Source: Flagellimonas hadalis (lineage in GTDB: Bacteria > Bacteroidota > Bacteroidia > Flavobacteriales > Flavobacteriaceae). From it: DNA of 64,000 bases. The stretch is from contig NZ_VNIK02000005.1 of the NCBI RefSeq assembly GCF_007785775.2, forward strand, positions 1 through 64,000, in the 5' to 3' direction. Below are positions 1 through 8,344 of this stretch, piece after piece. Position numbers and translations under genes: made by a program. The first letter of the stretch is position 1. Each line of letters opens with the position of its first letter. The notes below the pieces were generated by a model. That model was given only the letters and a program-made list of their open reading frames with translations. It did not search any database and had not been told where the DNA came from.

Positions 1-1
1 T

Positions 2-700
2 ATGGGCGTGCATATTTTTGACACCCCTTACAACGCATTGGAACTGGACGTGCCAAGGACCATTATGACACAGTGCCGACCCTCCAACGGGTTTGGCTAC
101 CCAGAAAAGAACACCGTCACCTATGAGTTTCCCGGCACCAAATACACCGGAAAATCCCTAAAATGGGTCTGGTATGATGGACCAGGTGCTCCTGAAATGC
201 ATGAAGACCTTTTGCTGCCCGGCATGGAAATGAAAAAGGACAAAAAATCGGACGATAAGAGCGTGAAGGATAAAATTTCACTGGATGCAGGCGTAGCTGC
301 CGAAAACGAATTGCCGGAACAGGGTGCCATGTTTGTTGGGGAAAAAGGTCGATTGTTGTTGCCCCATTTTATGCAATTGCCCCGAAAGATCGTGAAGGGC
401 AAATATGTGGACATCTCCAAGGAGATTGCCAAGGTATCGGCGGCCAACAACATGGGCGAGCCCATCCGAAACTATGAGTCCGAAGGCCCGAAACACTACC
501 ACCAGTTTGTGGACGCCTGTTTGGGCAAAGGTGAAACCACCGCTCCTTTTGATTATGCGGCCCGGTTGACCGAAACCATTCTTTTAGGAACCATTGCCGG
601 GCGTTTCCCTGGGGAGACCTTGCACTGGGATGCCGAAACCGCACAGTTCAAAGAAGAAAAGGCGAACCAATATTTAGCTGGGGATTACCGCAATTTTTAG
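2..700 (+). CDS. Gfo/Idh/MocA-family oxidoreductase, C-terminal part (5' end outside window)
   Basis: The window starts inside this gene: the frame is open from the first base, and the first ATG at position 2 is judged internal because the NAD-binding Rossmann half is missing. The 232 visible residues match the substrate-binding half of Gfo/Idh/MocA dehydrogenases of the kind that act on sugars and sugar acids. The tail reads ..ARLTETILLGTIAGRFPGE.. followed by LHWD and a Tyr/Arg-rich end, which is typical of the long members common in Bacteroidota. The substrate cannot be told from this half. The next gene starts 23 bp downstream on the same strand. Confidence 0.85.
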   Translation: MGVHIFDTPYNALELDVPRTIMTQCRPSNGFGYPEKNTVTYEFPGTKYTGKSLKWVWYDGPGAPEMHEDLLLPGMEMKKDKKSDDKSVKDKISLDAGVAAENELPEQGAMFVGEKGRLLLPHFMQLPRKIVKGKYVDISKEIAKVSAANNMGEPIRNYESEGPKHYHQFVDACLGKGETTAPFDYAARLTETILLGTIAGRFPGETLHWDAETAQFKEEKANQYLAGDYRNF

Positions 701-723
701 TTGGATTCTAAAAAATATCGTAC

Positions 724-1164
724 ATGAAAAAAGTGTTGTGCCTGCTCTTTGTTCTGCCCTTGTTCTGTGTTGCGCAGACGATGGCCGAGCAAGAGGATAA
801 GGCTGCCATTCAGCAAGTACTTTCCATTCAGCAATCGGCTTGGAACAATTATGACATCGAACAGTTCATGGAAACCTATTGGAAGTCGGATGAACTTACT
901 TTTTATGGAAGTGCTGGCGTTGTAAAGGGTTGGCAAAGCACCATGGACCGATACAAGAAAAGCTATCCGTCCAAAGACCATTTTGGCCATTTGGAATTCG
1001 TACTTAATGACATTTCCAAAATCAATGAGGATGCCTATACGGTGATGGGCGAGTACCATTTGACCCGGCCCGTGGGCAATTTACACGGTATTTTTATGTT
1101 GGTGCTGAAAAGAATCGATGGGGAATGGAAAATCATTGCGGATACTTCGTGTAAGGTGGAGTAG
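724..1164 (+). CDS. Secreted DUF4440/SnoaL-like (NTF2-fold) protein
   Basis: A 146-residue protein with an N-terminal signal peptide (hydrophobic residues about 4-17, VAQTMA-type cleavage region). The mature part has the NTF2-like pattern: an initial helix (AIQQVLSIQQSAWNNYDIEQ), then LTFYGS, VKGWQ and a final strand GEWKIIADTS. Proteins of this DUF4440 type are small alpha+beta cones, some binding or isomerising small ligands, and most have no known reaction. It lies 23 bp behind the oxidoreductase gene, so co-transcription is likely. The periplasmic location is inferred from the signal peptide. Confidence 0.75.
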   Translation: MKKVLCLLFVLPLFCVAQTMAEQEDKAAIQQVLSIQQSAWNNYDIEQFMETYWKSDELTFYGSAGVVKGWQSTMDRYKKSYPSKDHFGHLEFVLNDISKINEDAYTVMGEYHLTRPVGNLHGIFMLVLKRIDGEWKIIADTSCKVE

Positions 1165-1275
1165 ACACACCCATCTTTTCCTATTGTAACAAATCACTTC
1201 CATTTCACACTAACCTAACGGAAACAATCCGCTTTTTTCATAAATTAAGCATTGAAATAAACTAAAAACACGACC

Positions 1276-2415
1276 ATGGATATTTTTGGAAAGATCAAGG
1301 AAAAACTCAGCAACGAATTCATTGATATTGTCGAGTGGCTCGACTATACCGATGACACCATTGCGCACCGCTTTGAGCGTTATCAGAACGAAATAAAGAA
1401 CGGAGCCAAACTGATTGTCAGGGAAGGGCAGACCGCCGTTTTCATCAACGAGGGCCAATTGGCCGATGTGTTCGGACCGGGAACTTACGACCTTACCACA
1501 CAGAACCTGCCCATTTTATCTACCCTGAAAGGTTGGAAATATGGGTTCAATTCCCCATTTAAAGCGGAGGTTTACTTTGTAAACACCCACTTGTTCACCG
1601 ATGAAAAATGGGGCACCAAAAGTCCCATCACCTTGAGCGATGACCGTTTTGGTTTGGTGGAGATCAGGGCATTCGGAACCTACGCCTTTAAAATTTCCGA
1701 TGCTGGAAAGTTCATCAAGGACATTGTGGGCACGGACAGCAACTTCACCAATTTTGAGATCAACGAGCACTTAAAAAGTTTGATCGCCACCCGATTCACA
1801 AATACGGTGGGCCAGGCCAATCTGCCCATCGAGCTCTACGCGGCCAATACCACCGAGCTTTCGGACACTTGCCGCGAGGTAATGTCCCCCGAATTTGAAA
1901 GTGTGGGTATTTCTTTGGTGAAATTCTATATCGAGAATGTCTCCATGCCCGAAGACCTCAAAAAGGAAATCTTCGAATACAGCCGCATCGACAAACTGGA
2001 TCTGGACAAATTGACCAAATTCAAAACGGCCAAAGCCATTGAAGCCGCTGCCCAGAACGAGGGCGGAACCGCTGGGGCGGGCATGGGCATGGGGATGGGT
2101 TTTGTACTGGCCCAACAAATGGGCGGCATGATGGGCGGAAACACCCAGGCCGCTCCACAGCAAGCTGCGCAACCTTCGGCCGGGGCCGTTCCTCCACCGA
2201 TGCCAGCACAAACGTTGTACTATTACGCCGTGAACGGTGCACAACAAGGACCTGCAACTTTTGAACAACTGCAGTCCCTTTTTGCCAACCGGACCATCAA
2301 TCGGGACAGTTTGGTATGGAAGCAGGGCATGTCCGCATGGACGGCATTGAAAGAGGTAGAGGAATTGAAATCGTTCTTGGGTGGCAATACCCCACCGCCA
2401 TTGCCAGGGCAATAA
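1276..2415 (+). CDS. SPFH-domain protein with C-terminal GYF_2 domain (YdjI-like)
   Basis: 379 residues with three parts. Residues about 45-245 are an SPFH/virion-core-like domain (IVREGQTAVFINEGQLADVF and following beta strands). Residues about 262-312 are a low-complexity Gly/Met then Ala/Gln/Pro linker. Residues about 314-368 form a GYF_2 domain (LYYYAVNGAQQGPATFEQL ... W at 348). There is no signal peptide or membrane segment. SPFH proteins form membrane-associated oligomers, and GYF_2 domains are thought to bind peptides, so a membrane-stress scaffold is plausible but inferred. The next gene, 123 bp downstream, encodes a zinc-ribbon membrane protein, a recurrent partner of such SPFH proteins. 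Confidence 0.85.
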   Translation: MDIFGKIKEKLSNEFIDIVEWLDYTDDTIAHRFERYQNEIKNGAKLIVREGQTAVFINEGQLADVFGPGTYDLTTQNLPILSTLKGWKYGFNSPFKAEVYFVNTHLFTDEKWGTKSPITLSDDRFGLVEIRAFGTYAFKISDAGKFIKDIVGTDSNFTNFEINEHLKSLIATRFTNTVGQANLPIELYAANTTELSDTCREVMSPEFESVGISLVKFYIENVSMPEDLKKEIFEYSRIDKLDLDKLTKFKTAKAIEAAAQNEGGTAGAGMGMGMGFVLAQQMGGMMGGNTQAAPQQAAQPSAGAVPPPMPAQTLYYYAVNGAQQGPATFEQLQSLFANRTINRDSLVWKQGMSAWTALKEVEELKSFLGGNTPPPLPGQ

Positions 2416-2426
2416 TTTTTGTGCTG

Positions 2427-2509
2427 TCATTCTGAATCCACCTTTGGTGGGTTCAGAATCTCATGGAGTCAACCCTAATCCTTAAGATTCTTCGCTTAGC
2501 TCAGAATGA
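2427..2509. repeat. REP-like palindromic intergenic element
   Basis: Outer arms TCATTCTGA (2427-2435) and TCAGAATGA (2501-2509) are perfect inverted repeats. Inside is a second hairpin, TCTGAATCCACC/TTT/GGTGGGTTCAGA (2431-2457), with one G-T pair. The right arm carries TTCGCTTAGCTCAGAATGA, a sequence type scattered in flavobacterial intergenic DNA. Related fragments occur near 23454, 41676 and 63161. There is no T-run, so it is not a canonical terminator. Confidence 0.6.
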
Positions 2510-2538
2510 TACCAGCAACCACTCCTTGAAAGGGACTC

Positions 2539-3648
2539 ATGAATGACAAAAGGCCATTGGAAGAAACCGTAAAAAAATCTGAACTCAAAAAAGCCTGCAC
2601 CAATTGTGGGGCAGAGCTCAAGTACAAACCCGGCACCACCAACATCAGTTGTGAGTACTGTGGTCATGAAGAAACCATATCCATTGCCGAGAGTGGGTTT
2701 GAGGAATTGGAGCTGTACCCTTTTTTACAGGAAATGGGTTCACAAAAACACAGTGAGGAGATTTCCATGCTGCATTGCAAAAATTGTGGGGCCGACCAAC
2801 ATGTGGAGGAAAACTATAAATCGCTCCATTGTGTGTATTGTGGCCAACCTTTGGTCATTGCCGATGCCTATAAGGAAAATTGGATCTTGCCCGGTGCGGT
2901 ACTGCCTTTTCAAATTGATAAAAAACAATCTTTTGCCATTTTTAAGAAGTGGGTAAACAGTTTATGGTTCGCTCCGAACAATCTAAAAAAGGCTTCCTTA
3001 GACCCCCAATTCACCAAAGGGTTGTATTTGCCGTATTGGACCTTTGATGCGCAACTTTATGCCTCTTACACGGGCCAACGAGGCGAATATTACTATGAAA
3101 CCAAGAGGGTCCGCAATGCCAATGGCAAAATGGTGACCCAACAGGTCCGTAAAACCAGATGGTACCCGGCATCGGGGCAAGTTTCGGGCTTTGTTGACGA
3201 CACTTTGATCAAAGCTTCCCATCAAAAAGCAGGCAGGATCCCGGGAAAGATCGCCTTTTGGGACTTGAAAAAACTCCAACCGTTCAACAGTGGTTTTCTC
3301 TCTGGGTTTGTCACGGAAAAATATACCATCCCACTAAAAGATGGCCATCTCCATTCCAAGGAAGTGGCCCGTGATATTGCCACTCGCTGGTGTATGCAGG
3401 ATATTGGCGGCGATACCCAAAGGGTGACCTCCATGGACATGAAGCTGTCCGAAGAAACTTTTAAGCATATTTTATTGCCCGTTTATGTAAGTGCCTATCG
3501 CTACAATGGAAAGGAGTACAACTTTTTCATCAATGGGGAAAATGGAAATATTTCGGGTACCCGGCCTTATAGCTTCTGGAAGATTTTCTTTGCGGTACTC
3601 TTGGGCTTGATGGTGATAGGCACCATCATACTGCTCTCCAAAAAGTAG
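2539..3648 (+). CDS. Double zinc-ribbon protein with C-terminal membrane anchor
   Basis: 369 residues. Two zinc ribbons with identical spacing are visible: C20/C23...C38/C41 and C80/C83...C98/C101 (CxxC-x14-CxxC each). The middle region is an uncharacterised, Tyr/Trp-rich domain (residues about 115-330). One transmembrane helix lies near the C-terminus (about 346-365), followed by a KK tail. Databases often mislabel such proteins as primosomal or helicase proteins; no helicase motif is present. It follows the SPFH-GYF gene on the same strand across a REP-like element, so they may act together at the membrane. That link is inference. Confidence 0.7.
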   Translation: MNDKRPLEETVKKSELKKACTNCGAELKYKPGTTNISCEYCGHEETISIAESGFEELELYPFLQEMGSQKHSEEISMLHCKNCGADQHVEENYKSLHCVYCGQPLVIADAYKENWILPGAVLPFQIDKKQSFAIFKKWVNSLWFAPNNLKKASLDPQFTKGLYLPYWTFDAQLYASYTGQRGEYYYETKRVRNANGKMVTQQVRKTRWYPASGQVSGFVDDTLIKASHQKAGRIPGKIAFWDLKKLQPFNSGFLSGFVTEKYTIPLKDGHLHSKEVARDIATRWCMQDIGGDTQRVTSMDMKLSEETFKHILLPVYVSAYRYNGKEYNFFINGENGNISGTRPYSFWKIFFAVLLGLMVIGTIILLSKK

Positions 3649-3654
3649 TTTTAG

Positions 3655-3764
3655 TAGCTTTTTCCCAAGGGAATGGTACCGGCTGGCAGGTCGAGGTCCC
3701 TATACATCTCGGTACAAAATCGCCATGCGATTCCACTCGATGTGACAAATTGGGCAATTTTCAA
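3655..3764 (-). other. Possible 3' remnant of a lost gene
   Basis: Between the stop of the lactonase gene and the convergent zinc-ribbon gene, the minus strand reads as clean coding sequence in another frame for about 36 codons and ends with TAA (IAWRFCTEMYRDLDLPAG then TIPLGKSY). Upstream, this frame runs into antisense of the lactonase with no protein-like content. It could be the tail of a deleted gene. I do not recognise the family, and it may be chance. Confidence 0.25.
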
Positions 3765-4861
3765 TCCTGAAACACCAAACAAACCGGGTTGGGATGTTCG
3801 GCTTCGTTCAAAAAGGTCAGTGTTCCCTTGTCCGCATCCCTTTTGAAAACAGAAATATTGCTTGATTTTTGATTGGCCACCAATAAAAATTCTCCCGTGG
3901 GATCCAGGGAAAAATTTCTGGGCCAATCCCCATGCACCGATTCCCTGCCCACCAATTCCAATTTTCCAGAAGTGGTATCCACGGAAAAGATCACGATGGT
4001 GTTTTCGCCACGGTTGGAACCGTACAAAAATTTCCCGTCTGGGGATAAATGAAGGTCCGCACAGGCATTTTTGCCTTTGTAGGCAGGATCGAGGGTTTCC
4101 ACGACCTGGATTTCTTGGTAATTCCCTTCGGGATTCTTTTCAAAGACGGAAATGGTGCTGTTCAGTTCATTGATCACATACAATAGCTGGCCCTTCTTAC
4201 CAAAGGTAAAATGGCGTGGGCCCGCCCCATCCTTAAAGGGCAATGAAGATTGTACGGCTGGTACGAATGCCCCATCTTCTTGCCGGTATCTTTTGATGGC
4301 GTCCAAGCCCAAATCGGTCACAAAAAGCCCGTCAGCAGTGAATTGGGTCATGTGTGCATGCGATGTTTTTACGGAATCCAAAGGTTTATGGTCGATCAGC
4401 TGTGGATCTTCGGCCAAAGAACCGTCATCATTTAGGGAGAAAACCGAAACATTGCCCCCCGTATAGTTGGCCACAGCCAAATGCCCATCCCCCGAAAGGG
4501 AAACATGACAAGGATTGGCCCCCTGGGTACCCAAGCTGTTCTGGATTTCCAATACTCCATCATTTAGGGCAAAAGCAGTTACGCCTCCTCCCAAACTATC
4601 AAAATCGGCTGTTTCCTGTACGGCATATAGGTTCGTATGGTTTTTGGAAAGGGCCAAATAGGACGGATTGGTCAGTTTTGCGGCCAGTTTTTGGTTGGAC
4701 AGTTTTCCTGTGTTTGCGTCAAAAGTGTAGGTGTAGATGCCTTCACTATCACCATCGGTATAGGTGCCAACAAAAAGGGTGTACATGAGTTTTTCTTCTG
4801 GTTTTTCTTTACAGGCCGATGCGAAAAGAATCATCAGACTGGCAAAAATTATTTTTTTCAT
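3761..4861 (-). CDS. Lactonase-family beta-propeller lipoprotein (6-phosphogluconolactonase-like)
   Basis: 366 residues starting with an SPII signal (lipobox ending ASAC, Cys17), so it is probably an exported lipoprotein. The body is a seven-bladed propeller of the YbhE/Pgl type: repeated strands such as YTDGDSEGIYTYTFD, PSYLALSKNHTNLYAV, and near the end WPRNFSLDPTGEFLLVANQ. Cytoplasmic homologues hydrolyse 6-phosphogluconolactone; exported Bacteroidota members act on unknown lactones or sugars, so the substrate is open. It is the last gene of the minus-strand run hemH-DUF3050-MATE, 50 bp after the MATE gene. Confidence 0.85.
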   Translation of the reverse strand: MKKIIFASLMILFASACKEKPEEKLMYTLFVGTYTDGDSEGIYTYTFDANTGKLSNQKLAAKLTNPSYLALSKNHTNLYAVQETADFDSLGGGVTAFALNDGVLEIQNSLGTQGANPCHVSLSGDGHLAVANYTGGNVSVFSLNDDGSLAEDPQLIDHKPLDSVKTSHAHMTQFTADGLFVTDLGLDAIKRYRQEDGAFVPAVQSSLPFKDGAGPRHFTFGKKGQLLYVINELNSTISVFEKNPEGNYQEIQVVETLDPAYKGKNACADLHLSPDGKFLYGSNRGENTIVIFSVDTTSGKLELVGRESVHGDWPRNFSLDPTGEFLLVANQKSSNISVFKRDADKGTLTFLNEAEHPNPVCLVFQD

Positions 4862-4911
4862 GTTTGTTCAGTTAGGCAACCAAATTACGCATTCTTGTGG
4901 CAAGAATTCCG

Positions 4912-6288
4912 TTATGACAAATCCTTCTTTATTTCCTTGGCCAAATAAATGCCCGTGACCACTGTGGCCAATGCATCCGCAATCGGGAATGAAATCCACA
5001 CTCCGGTTTCCTCAAAAAACTCTGGGAGTAAAAGAATGAGCGGTATAAAGAAGAACCCCTGCCGGGTCAAAGTCAGCAATAAGGCCGGGATGGCTTTTCC
5101 CACCGCTTGAAAATAAGCTGCGCCGATCAATTGGAGGGCAATGATGGGTGTGGCGGCAAACACCAAACGCATGGCGAAGGGAGTATGTTCCAGTACAAAT
5201 TGGTTGGTCGCCAATTCTTCAGCTGACAGCCCTGGACGATTGCTCAAGAACAAAGAGGCCAATTCGCCCGGGAAAAGCATCAAAACCACAAAAACAAGGG
5301 TCGCTACCAATGCGGCATATTTGATGGCCGTGTAAATGGACTCCTTGACCCGATCGAAATAACTCGCCCCATAGTTATAGCCCGCAATGGGCAAAAAACC
5401 CTGAGTGACGCCAAAAACAGGAAAAAGGGCAAACATCAGCATCCGCCCGATAATGGCATAGACCGCCACCATGGCCTCCCCTCCCAAACTGAACAATATA
5501 TTGTTCATGAGCAGGTAGGTGATACTGGTAACCGCTTGCCTTGCCAATGTGACAAAGCCCAAAGAACTGATCTCACGAAGTATGGCCGGGTCCAACCCAA
5601 AATGGGGCAGACTGATTTTCAATTCCGAATTTTTGGACAGAAAGAAGTAAAGAATATAGCCAAAACATAATAGGTAACCCACCGTGGTGGCCCATGCGGC
5701 ACCTTCCATTCCCCAATCAAAAATGTAGATGAAAACGTAATCCATCAACAGGTTGCCCACGGAAGGAATAATCATGGCGATCATGGCAAACTTGGGTTTC
5801 CCTTCGGCTCGGATAACGGTATTTCCCATCATGCAAAGGGCCAAAAAGGGCACTCCGTACAATATGATGGTATAGTAGATTTTTGCAGGCTCAAAAATGG
5901 AACCTTTTCCTCCAAAAGCAGGTATCAGATTATCCACATAAAATAACCCAAGAGCCACCATGGTCACGGTTACCAAAAGGGTAAGTGTAATCTGGTTCCC
6001 GAAGGTTTTTAGGGCCTTTTCGTGGTTGTTGGCCCCCAAGGCACGGGAAATGATACTGGACCCACCAATACCGATGGCCATTCCCAAGGCGGCAATAAAA
6101 AAGGAAACGGGCAACACTACGTTGATGGCAGCAATGGCGATGGACCCAATCCAATTGCCCACAAAAATGGAATCGACCAGTACGTTCAGTGACATCACCA
6201 ATATACCGATGGATGCCGGAACGGCCTGTTTGATCAATAATTTTCCAATGGGTTCCTTCCCGAGTTCGTCTGCGGTTACTTTGGCCAT
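4912..6288 (-). CDS. MATE-family efflux transporter
   Basis: 458 residues with about twelve hydrophobic segments and the internal two-fold repeat of MATE antiporters. The N-terminal region (KLLIKQAVPASIGILVMSLN then VLVDSIFVGNWIGS) carries the usual first-helix pattern and the VDSIFVG motif. These inner-membrane pumps use Na+ or H+ to export drugs or metabolites; the substrate here is unknown. The gene lies 54 bp behind DUF3050 in the hemH transcription unit, so export of a tetrapyrrole-related or toxic compound is conceivable but unproven. The start ATG at 6288 gives a normal short cytoplasmic N-terminus. Confidence 0.93.
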   Translation of the reverse strand: MAKVTADELGKEPIGKLLIKQAVPASIGILVMSLNVLVDSIFVGNWIGSIAIAAINVVLPVSFFIAALGMAIGIGGSSIISRALGANNHEKALKTFGNQITLTLLVTVTMVALGLFYVDNLIPAFGGKGSIFEPAKIYYTIILYGVPFLALCMMGNTVIRAEGKPKFAMIAMIIPSVGNLLMDYVFIYIFDWGMEGAAWATTVGYLLCFGYILYFFLSKNSELKISLPHFGLDPAILREISSLGFVTLARQAVTSITYLLMNNILFSLGGEAMVAVYAIIGRMLMFALFPVFGVTQGFLPIAGYNYGASYFDRVKESIYTAIKYAALVATLVFVVLMLFPGELASLFLSNRPGLSAEELATNQFVLEHTPFAMRLVFAATPIIALQLIGAAYFQAVGKAIPALLLTLTRQGFFFIPLILLLPEFFEETGVWISFPIADALATVVTGIYLAKEIKKDLS

Positions 6289-6342
6289 GCCAAGGATGTT
6301 CTATTGTGAAAGATTCGTGTGAGCTGAATGGTTCGCTCAAAT

Positions 6343-7134
6343 CTACAACGCATCCACTAAACTATCCTTGTTCTCGATGAGTTTTTTGGCGATGCTGTCC
6401 CAAAGTGCGATCCTGTGCTCCAAAGCTTTTTTGCTGTAATGGAAAACCTCTTCCCATTTCTGCTCATCGGAACCACAGAGGGCCTTGATCATTTTAACCG
6501 CCAGGGGTCCATGTTCGTCACCGTCAAGCTCAATATGTCTTTTGAGGTAATAGGAAAGTTTGGCGTATTTGTTTGGGCCGTTTTCTCCGGATTGCTCAAT
6601 GATGCCCAAAAACATATCAGGAATCAAATCCTCCCTTCCAAAGGTAAAGGCTGCGGCTATGATATGGGGTTGTTGGGTGTTGATGGCTTCAAAGGTGAAT
6701 TGAAGAAAATCCTTTTCCGCTTGGTCCAAGTCAGCGTTTTCAATTTGCTGGGATATGTACCCCAAATCGGTAAACGAAGAAATGACTTGTAACACTTTGG
6801 ACGTATCGGCCTCCACTTCTTCCATGGCATCGAGGTACATTTCAAAATGGCTTTTGGCCTCCCCTAACTCATTGAAATCGCTTTCCTCTTCCAACACGAT
6901 CTCATTGATGAACCGGGCCACGGATGCATCCGAAGCTGGTTTCCAAGGAAGGGCGGTACAGGTCAAATGTTGTTGTAACGCCTTCAACAAGGACATAAAA
7001 TCCCAAACGGCATACACATGGCTTTCCATAAAGGTCTTGATGTCCTCCACCGATTCCAATTGGGCATATAAGGGATGGTTTTTGAGTTGGTCGCGTACCG
7101 CTTGCAGGTGATGCTCCAAGTGTTCCATTTTCAT
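6343..7134 (-). CDS. DUF3050 protein, all-helical, heme-oxygenase-like diiron oxidase candidate
   Basis: 263 residues, predicted all-helical, no signal peptide. It matches DUF3050 (HAVYAVWDFMSLL-like segment at about 38-51, FINEIVLEEESDFNE at 75-89). Residues expected of a heme-oxygenase-like diiron site can be laid out as E89-x6-H96, E168, and H200-x3-D204-x3-H208 (YYLKRHIELDGDEHG). From memory, that is nearly the spacing of CADD/UndA-type oxidases (E-x6-H, then E and H 32 apart, H-x3-D). The gene follows hemH by 20 bp. The family assignment is firm; the diiron oxidase idea is inference. Confidence 0.8.
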   Translation of the reverse strand: MKMEHLEHHLQAVRDQLKNHPLYAQLESVEDIKTFMESHVYAVWDFMSLLKALQQHLTCTALPWKPASDASVARFINEIVLEEESDFNELGEAKSHFEMYLDAMEEVEADTSKVLQVISSFTDLGYISQQIENADLDQAEKDFLQFTFEAINTQQPHIIAAAFTFGREDLIPDMFLGIIEQSGENGPNKYAKLSYYLKRHIELDGDEHGPLAVKMIKALCGSDEQKWEEVFHYSKKALEHRIALWDSIAKKLIENKDSLVDAL

Positions 7135-7154
7135 AGCACTATTTTATTGTGGTC

Positions 7155-8234
7155 TTATTGAATGTGATATTCGGGCAAGGCACCGTTTTTTTCCCATGTG
7201 TTGATCCATTCGGCCATCAATTCGGCCCAATCGTCACGGTCGTTCAAACAGGAAATGTGGATATAATCCCCTCCACCTGCTTCTTGGAACTGGTGCTTGC
7301 CTTCCATGGCGATTTCTTCCAACGTTTCCAGACAATCACTCACAAAAGCTGGGGTGATTACGGCCAATTTCTTGATCCCTTCTTTGGGCAATCGTTCAAA
7401 TTCCTTATCGGTAAAGGGCTGTAACCATGGATCACTGCCCAATCGGGATTGGAAAGAGGAACTGACCTTTTCCTCGGGAAGTCCCAATTCTTTTTTCACC
7501 AGTTCGGTGGTGTCCAAACATTGGTGCTTGTAACAGGTATGATGGGCCACGGAGTTGGTCTGGCAGCATTTGCCGTCCAATTTGCAGTGCGACTTGGTCG
7601 GGTCCGACTTCTTGATGTGGCGTTCCGGGATACCGTGATATGAAAAAAGGATATGGTCGTAATCAAAACCCTTCAGCCCCTCGGCGATACTTTTTGATAA
7701 AATCTTGATGTAATCGGGGTTGCTGTAAAAAGCGGGCAGGGTGGTCAATTGCATCTCGGGGAAAAATTCGGCCTGGACCTCCATGGCTTTTACCACCACC
7801 GTTTCGTAGGATGACATGGCGTAGTGCGGATAGAGGGGCACCAAAAACACCTCGTCCACCCCTTTTTCCTTCAATTCTTGCAAACCTTCCTTGATGGACA
7901 TGGAACCGTATCGCATTCCCAAGGCAACGGGTAGGTCTACCTTCTGCTTCACCTTGGCCATAAACCGTTTGGAAATCACGATCAAGGGCGAGCCTTCTTC
8001 CCACCAAATTTTGGAATACGCTTCCGCGGAACGCTTGGGGCGCGTGTTCAATATGATGCCCCGAACGATGATGTTCCTCAAAACGGGGTTCACATCGATG
8101 ACCCGCTCATCCATCAAAAATTCATCCAAGTACGGTTTTACATCTTTAGCGGTGGGACTGTCAGGTGAACCCAAGTTGACCAATAAAACTCCTTTTTGCA
8201 CGGCTTTCCATTTTGAGCAGCAAAAATACAACAC
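7155..8234 (-). CDS. hemH: Ferrochelatase
   Basis: Inserts Fe2+ into protoporphyrin IX (or coproporphyrin), the last or near-last step of heme synthesis. The ferrochelatase signature is clear: FSYHGIP with catalytic His200, and the Glu-containing stretch CLETLEEIAMEG at about 301-312. A cysteine-rich insert at residues 217-239 (C217, C223, C224, C234, C239) resembles the internal [2Fe-2S] ligand segment of some bacterial ferrochelatases. The start is uncertain: ATG at 8234 adds a Cys-rich leader, and GTG at 8201 would begin just before QKGVLLVNLGSP. It heads a run with DUF3050, MATE and lactonase and sits about 5 kb from the main heme operon. Confidence 0.95.
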   Translation of the reverse strand: MLYFCCSKWKAVQKGVLLVNLGSPDSPTAKDVKPYLDEFLMDERVIDVNPVLRNIIVRGIILNTRPKRSAEAYSKIWWEEGSPLIVISKRFMAKVKQKVDLPVALGMRYGSMSIKEGLQELKEKGVDEVFLVPLYPHYAMSSYETVVVKAMEVQAEFFPEMQLTTLPAFYSNPDYIKILSKSIAEGLKGFDYDHILFSYHGIPERHIKKSDPTKSHCKLDGKCCQTNSVAHHTCYKHQCLDTTELVKKELGLPEEKVSSSFQSRLGSDPWLQPFTDKEFERLPKEGIKKLAVITPAFVSDCLETLEEIAMEGKHQFQEAGGGDYIHISCLNDRDDWAELMAEWINTWEKNGALPEYHIQ

Positions 8235-8331
8235 GGTTGCGACTTGGACCTTGGCCTTCCAAAATAGTTTTTAATGATGGGATAACGAATCTCGATTTTG
8301 TTCAAGCCCATGGTCTGTGGACATTTCTCCT

Positions 8332-8339
8332 TATTTTTG
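8332..8339 (+). promoter_or_regulatory. Candidate -7 box (TATTTTTG) of the MscS gene
   Basis: Matches the Bacteroidota TAnnTTTG box, five bases before the ATG at 8345. If transcription starts about seven bases downstream, the mRNA would be essentially leaderless. No convincing -33 TTG was seen. Confidence 0.4.
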
Positions 8340-8344
8340 TGGAT

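Noticed and set aside
8213..8344. Upstream extension of the MscS gene
   Set aside because: It overlaps the ferrochelatase start and the -7 box; ATG 8345 gives a normal N-terminus.
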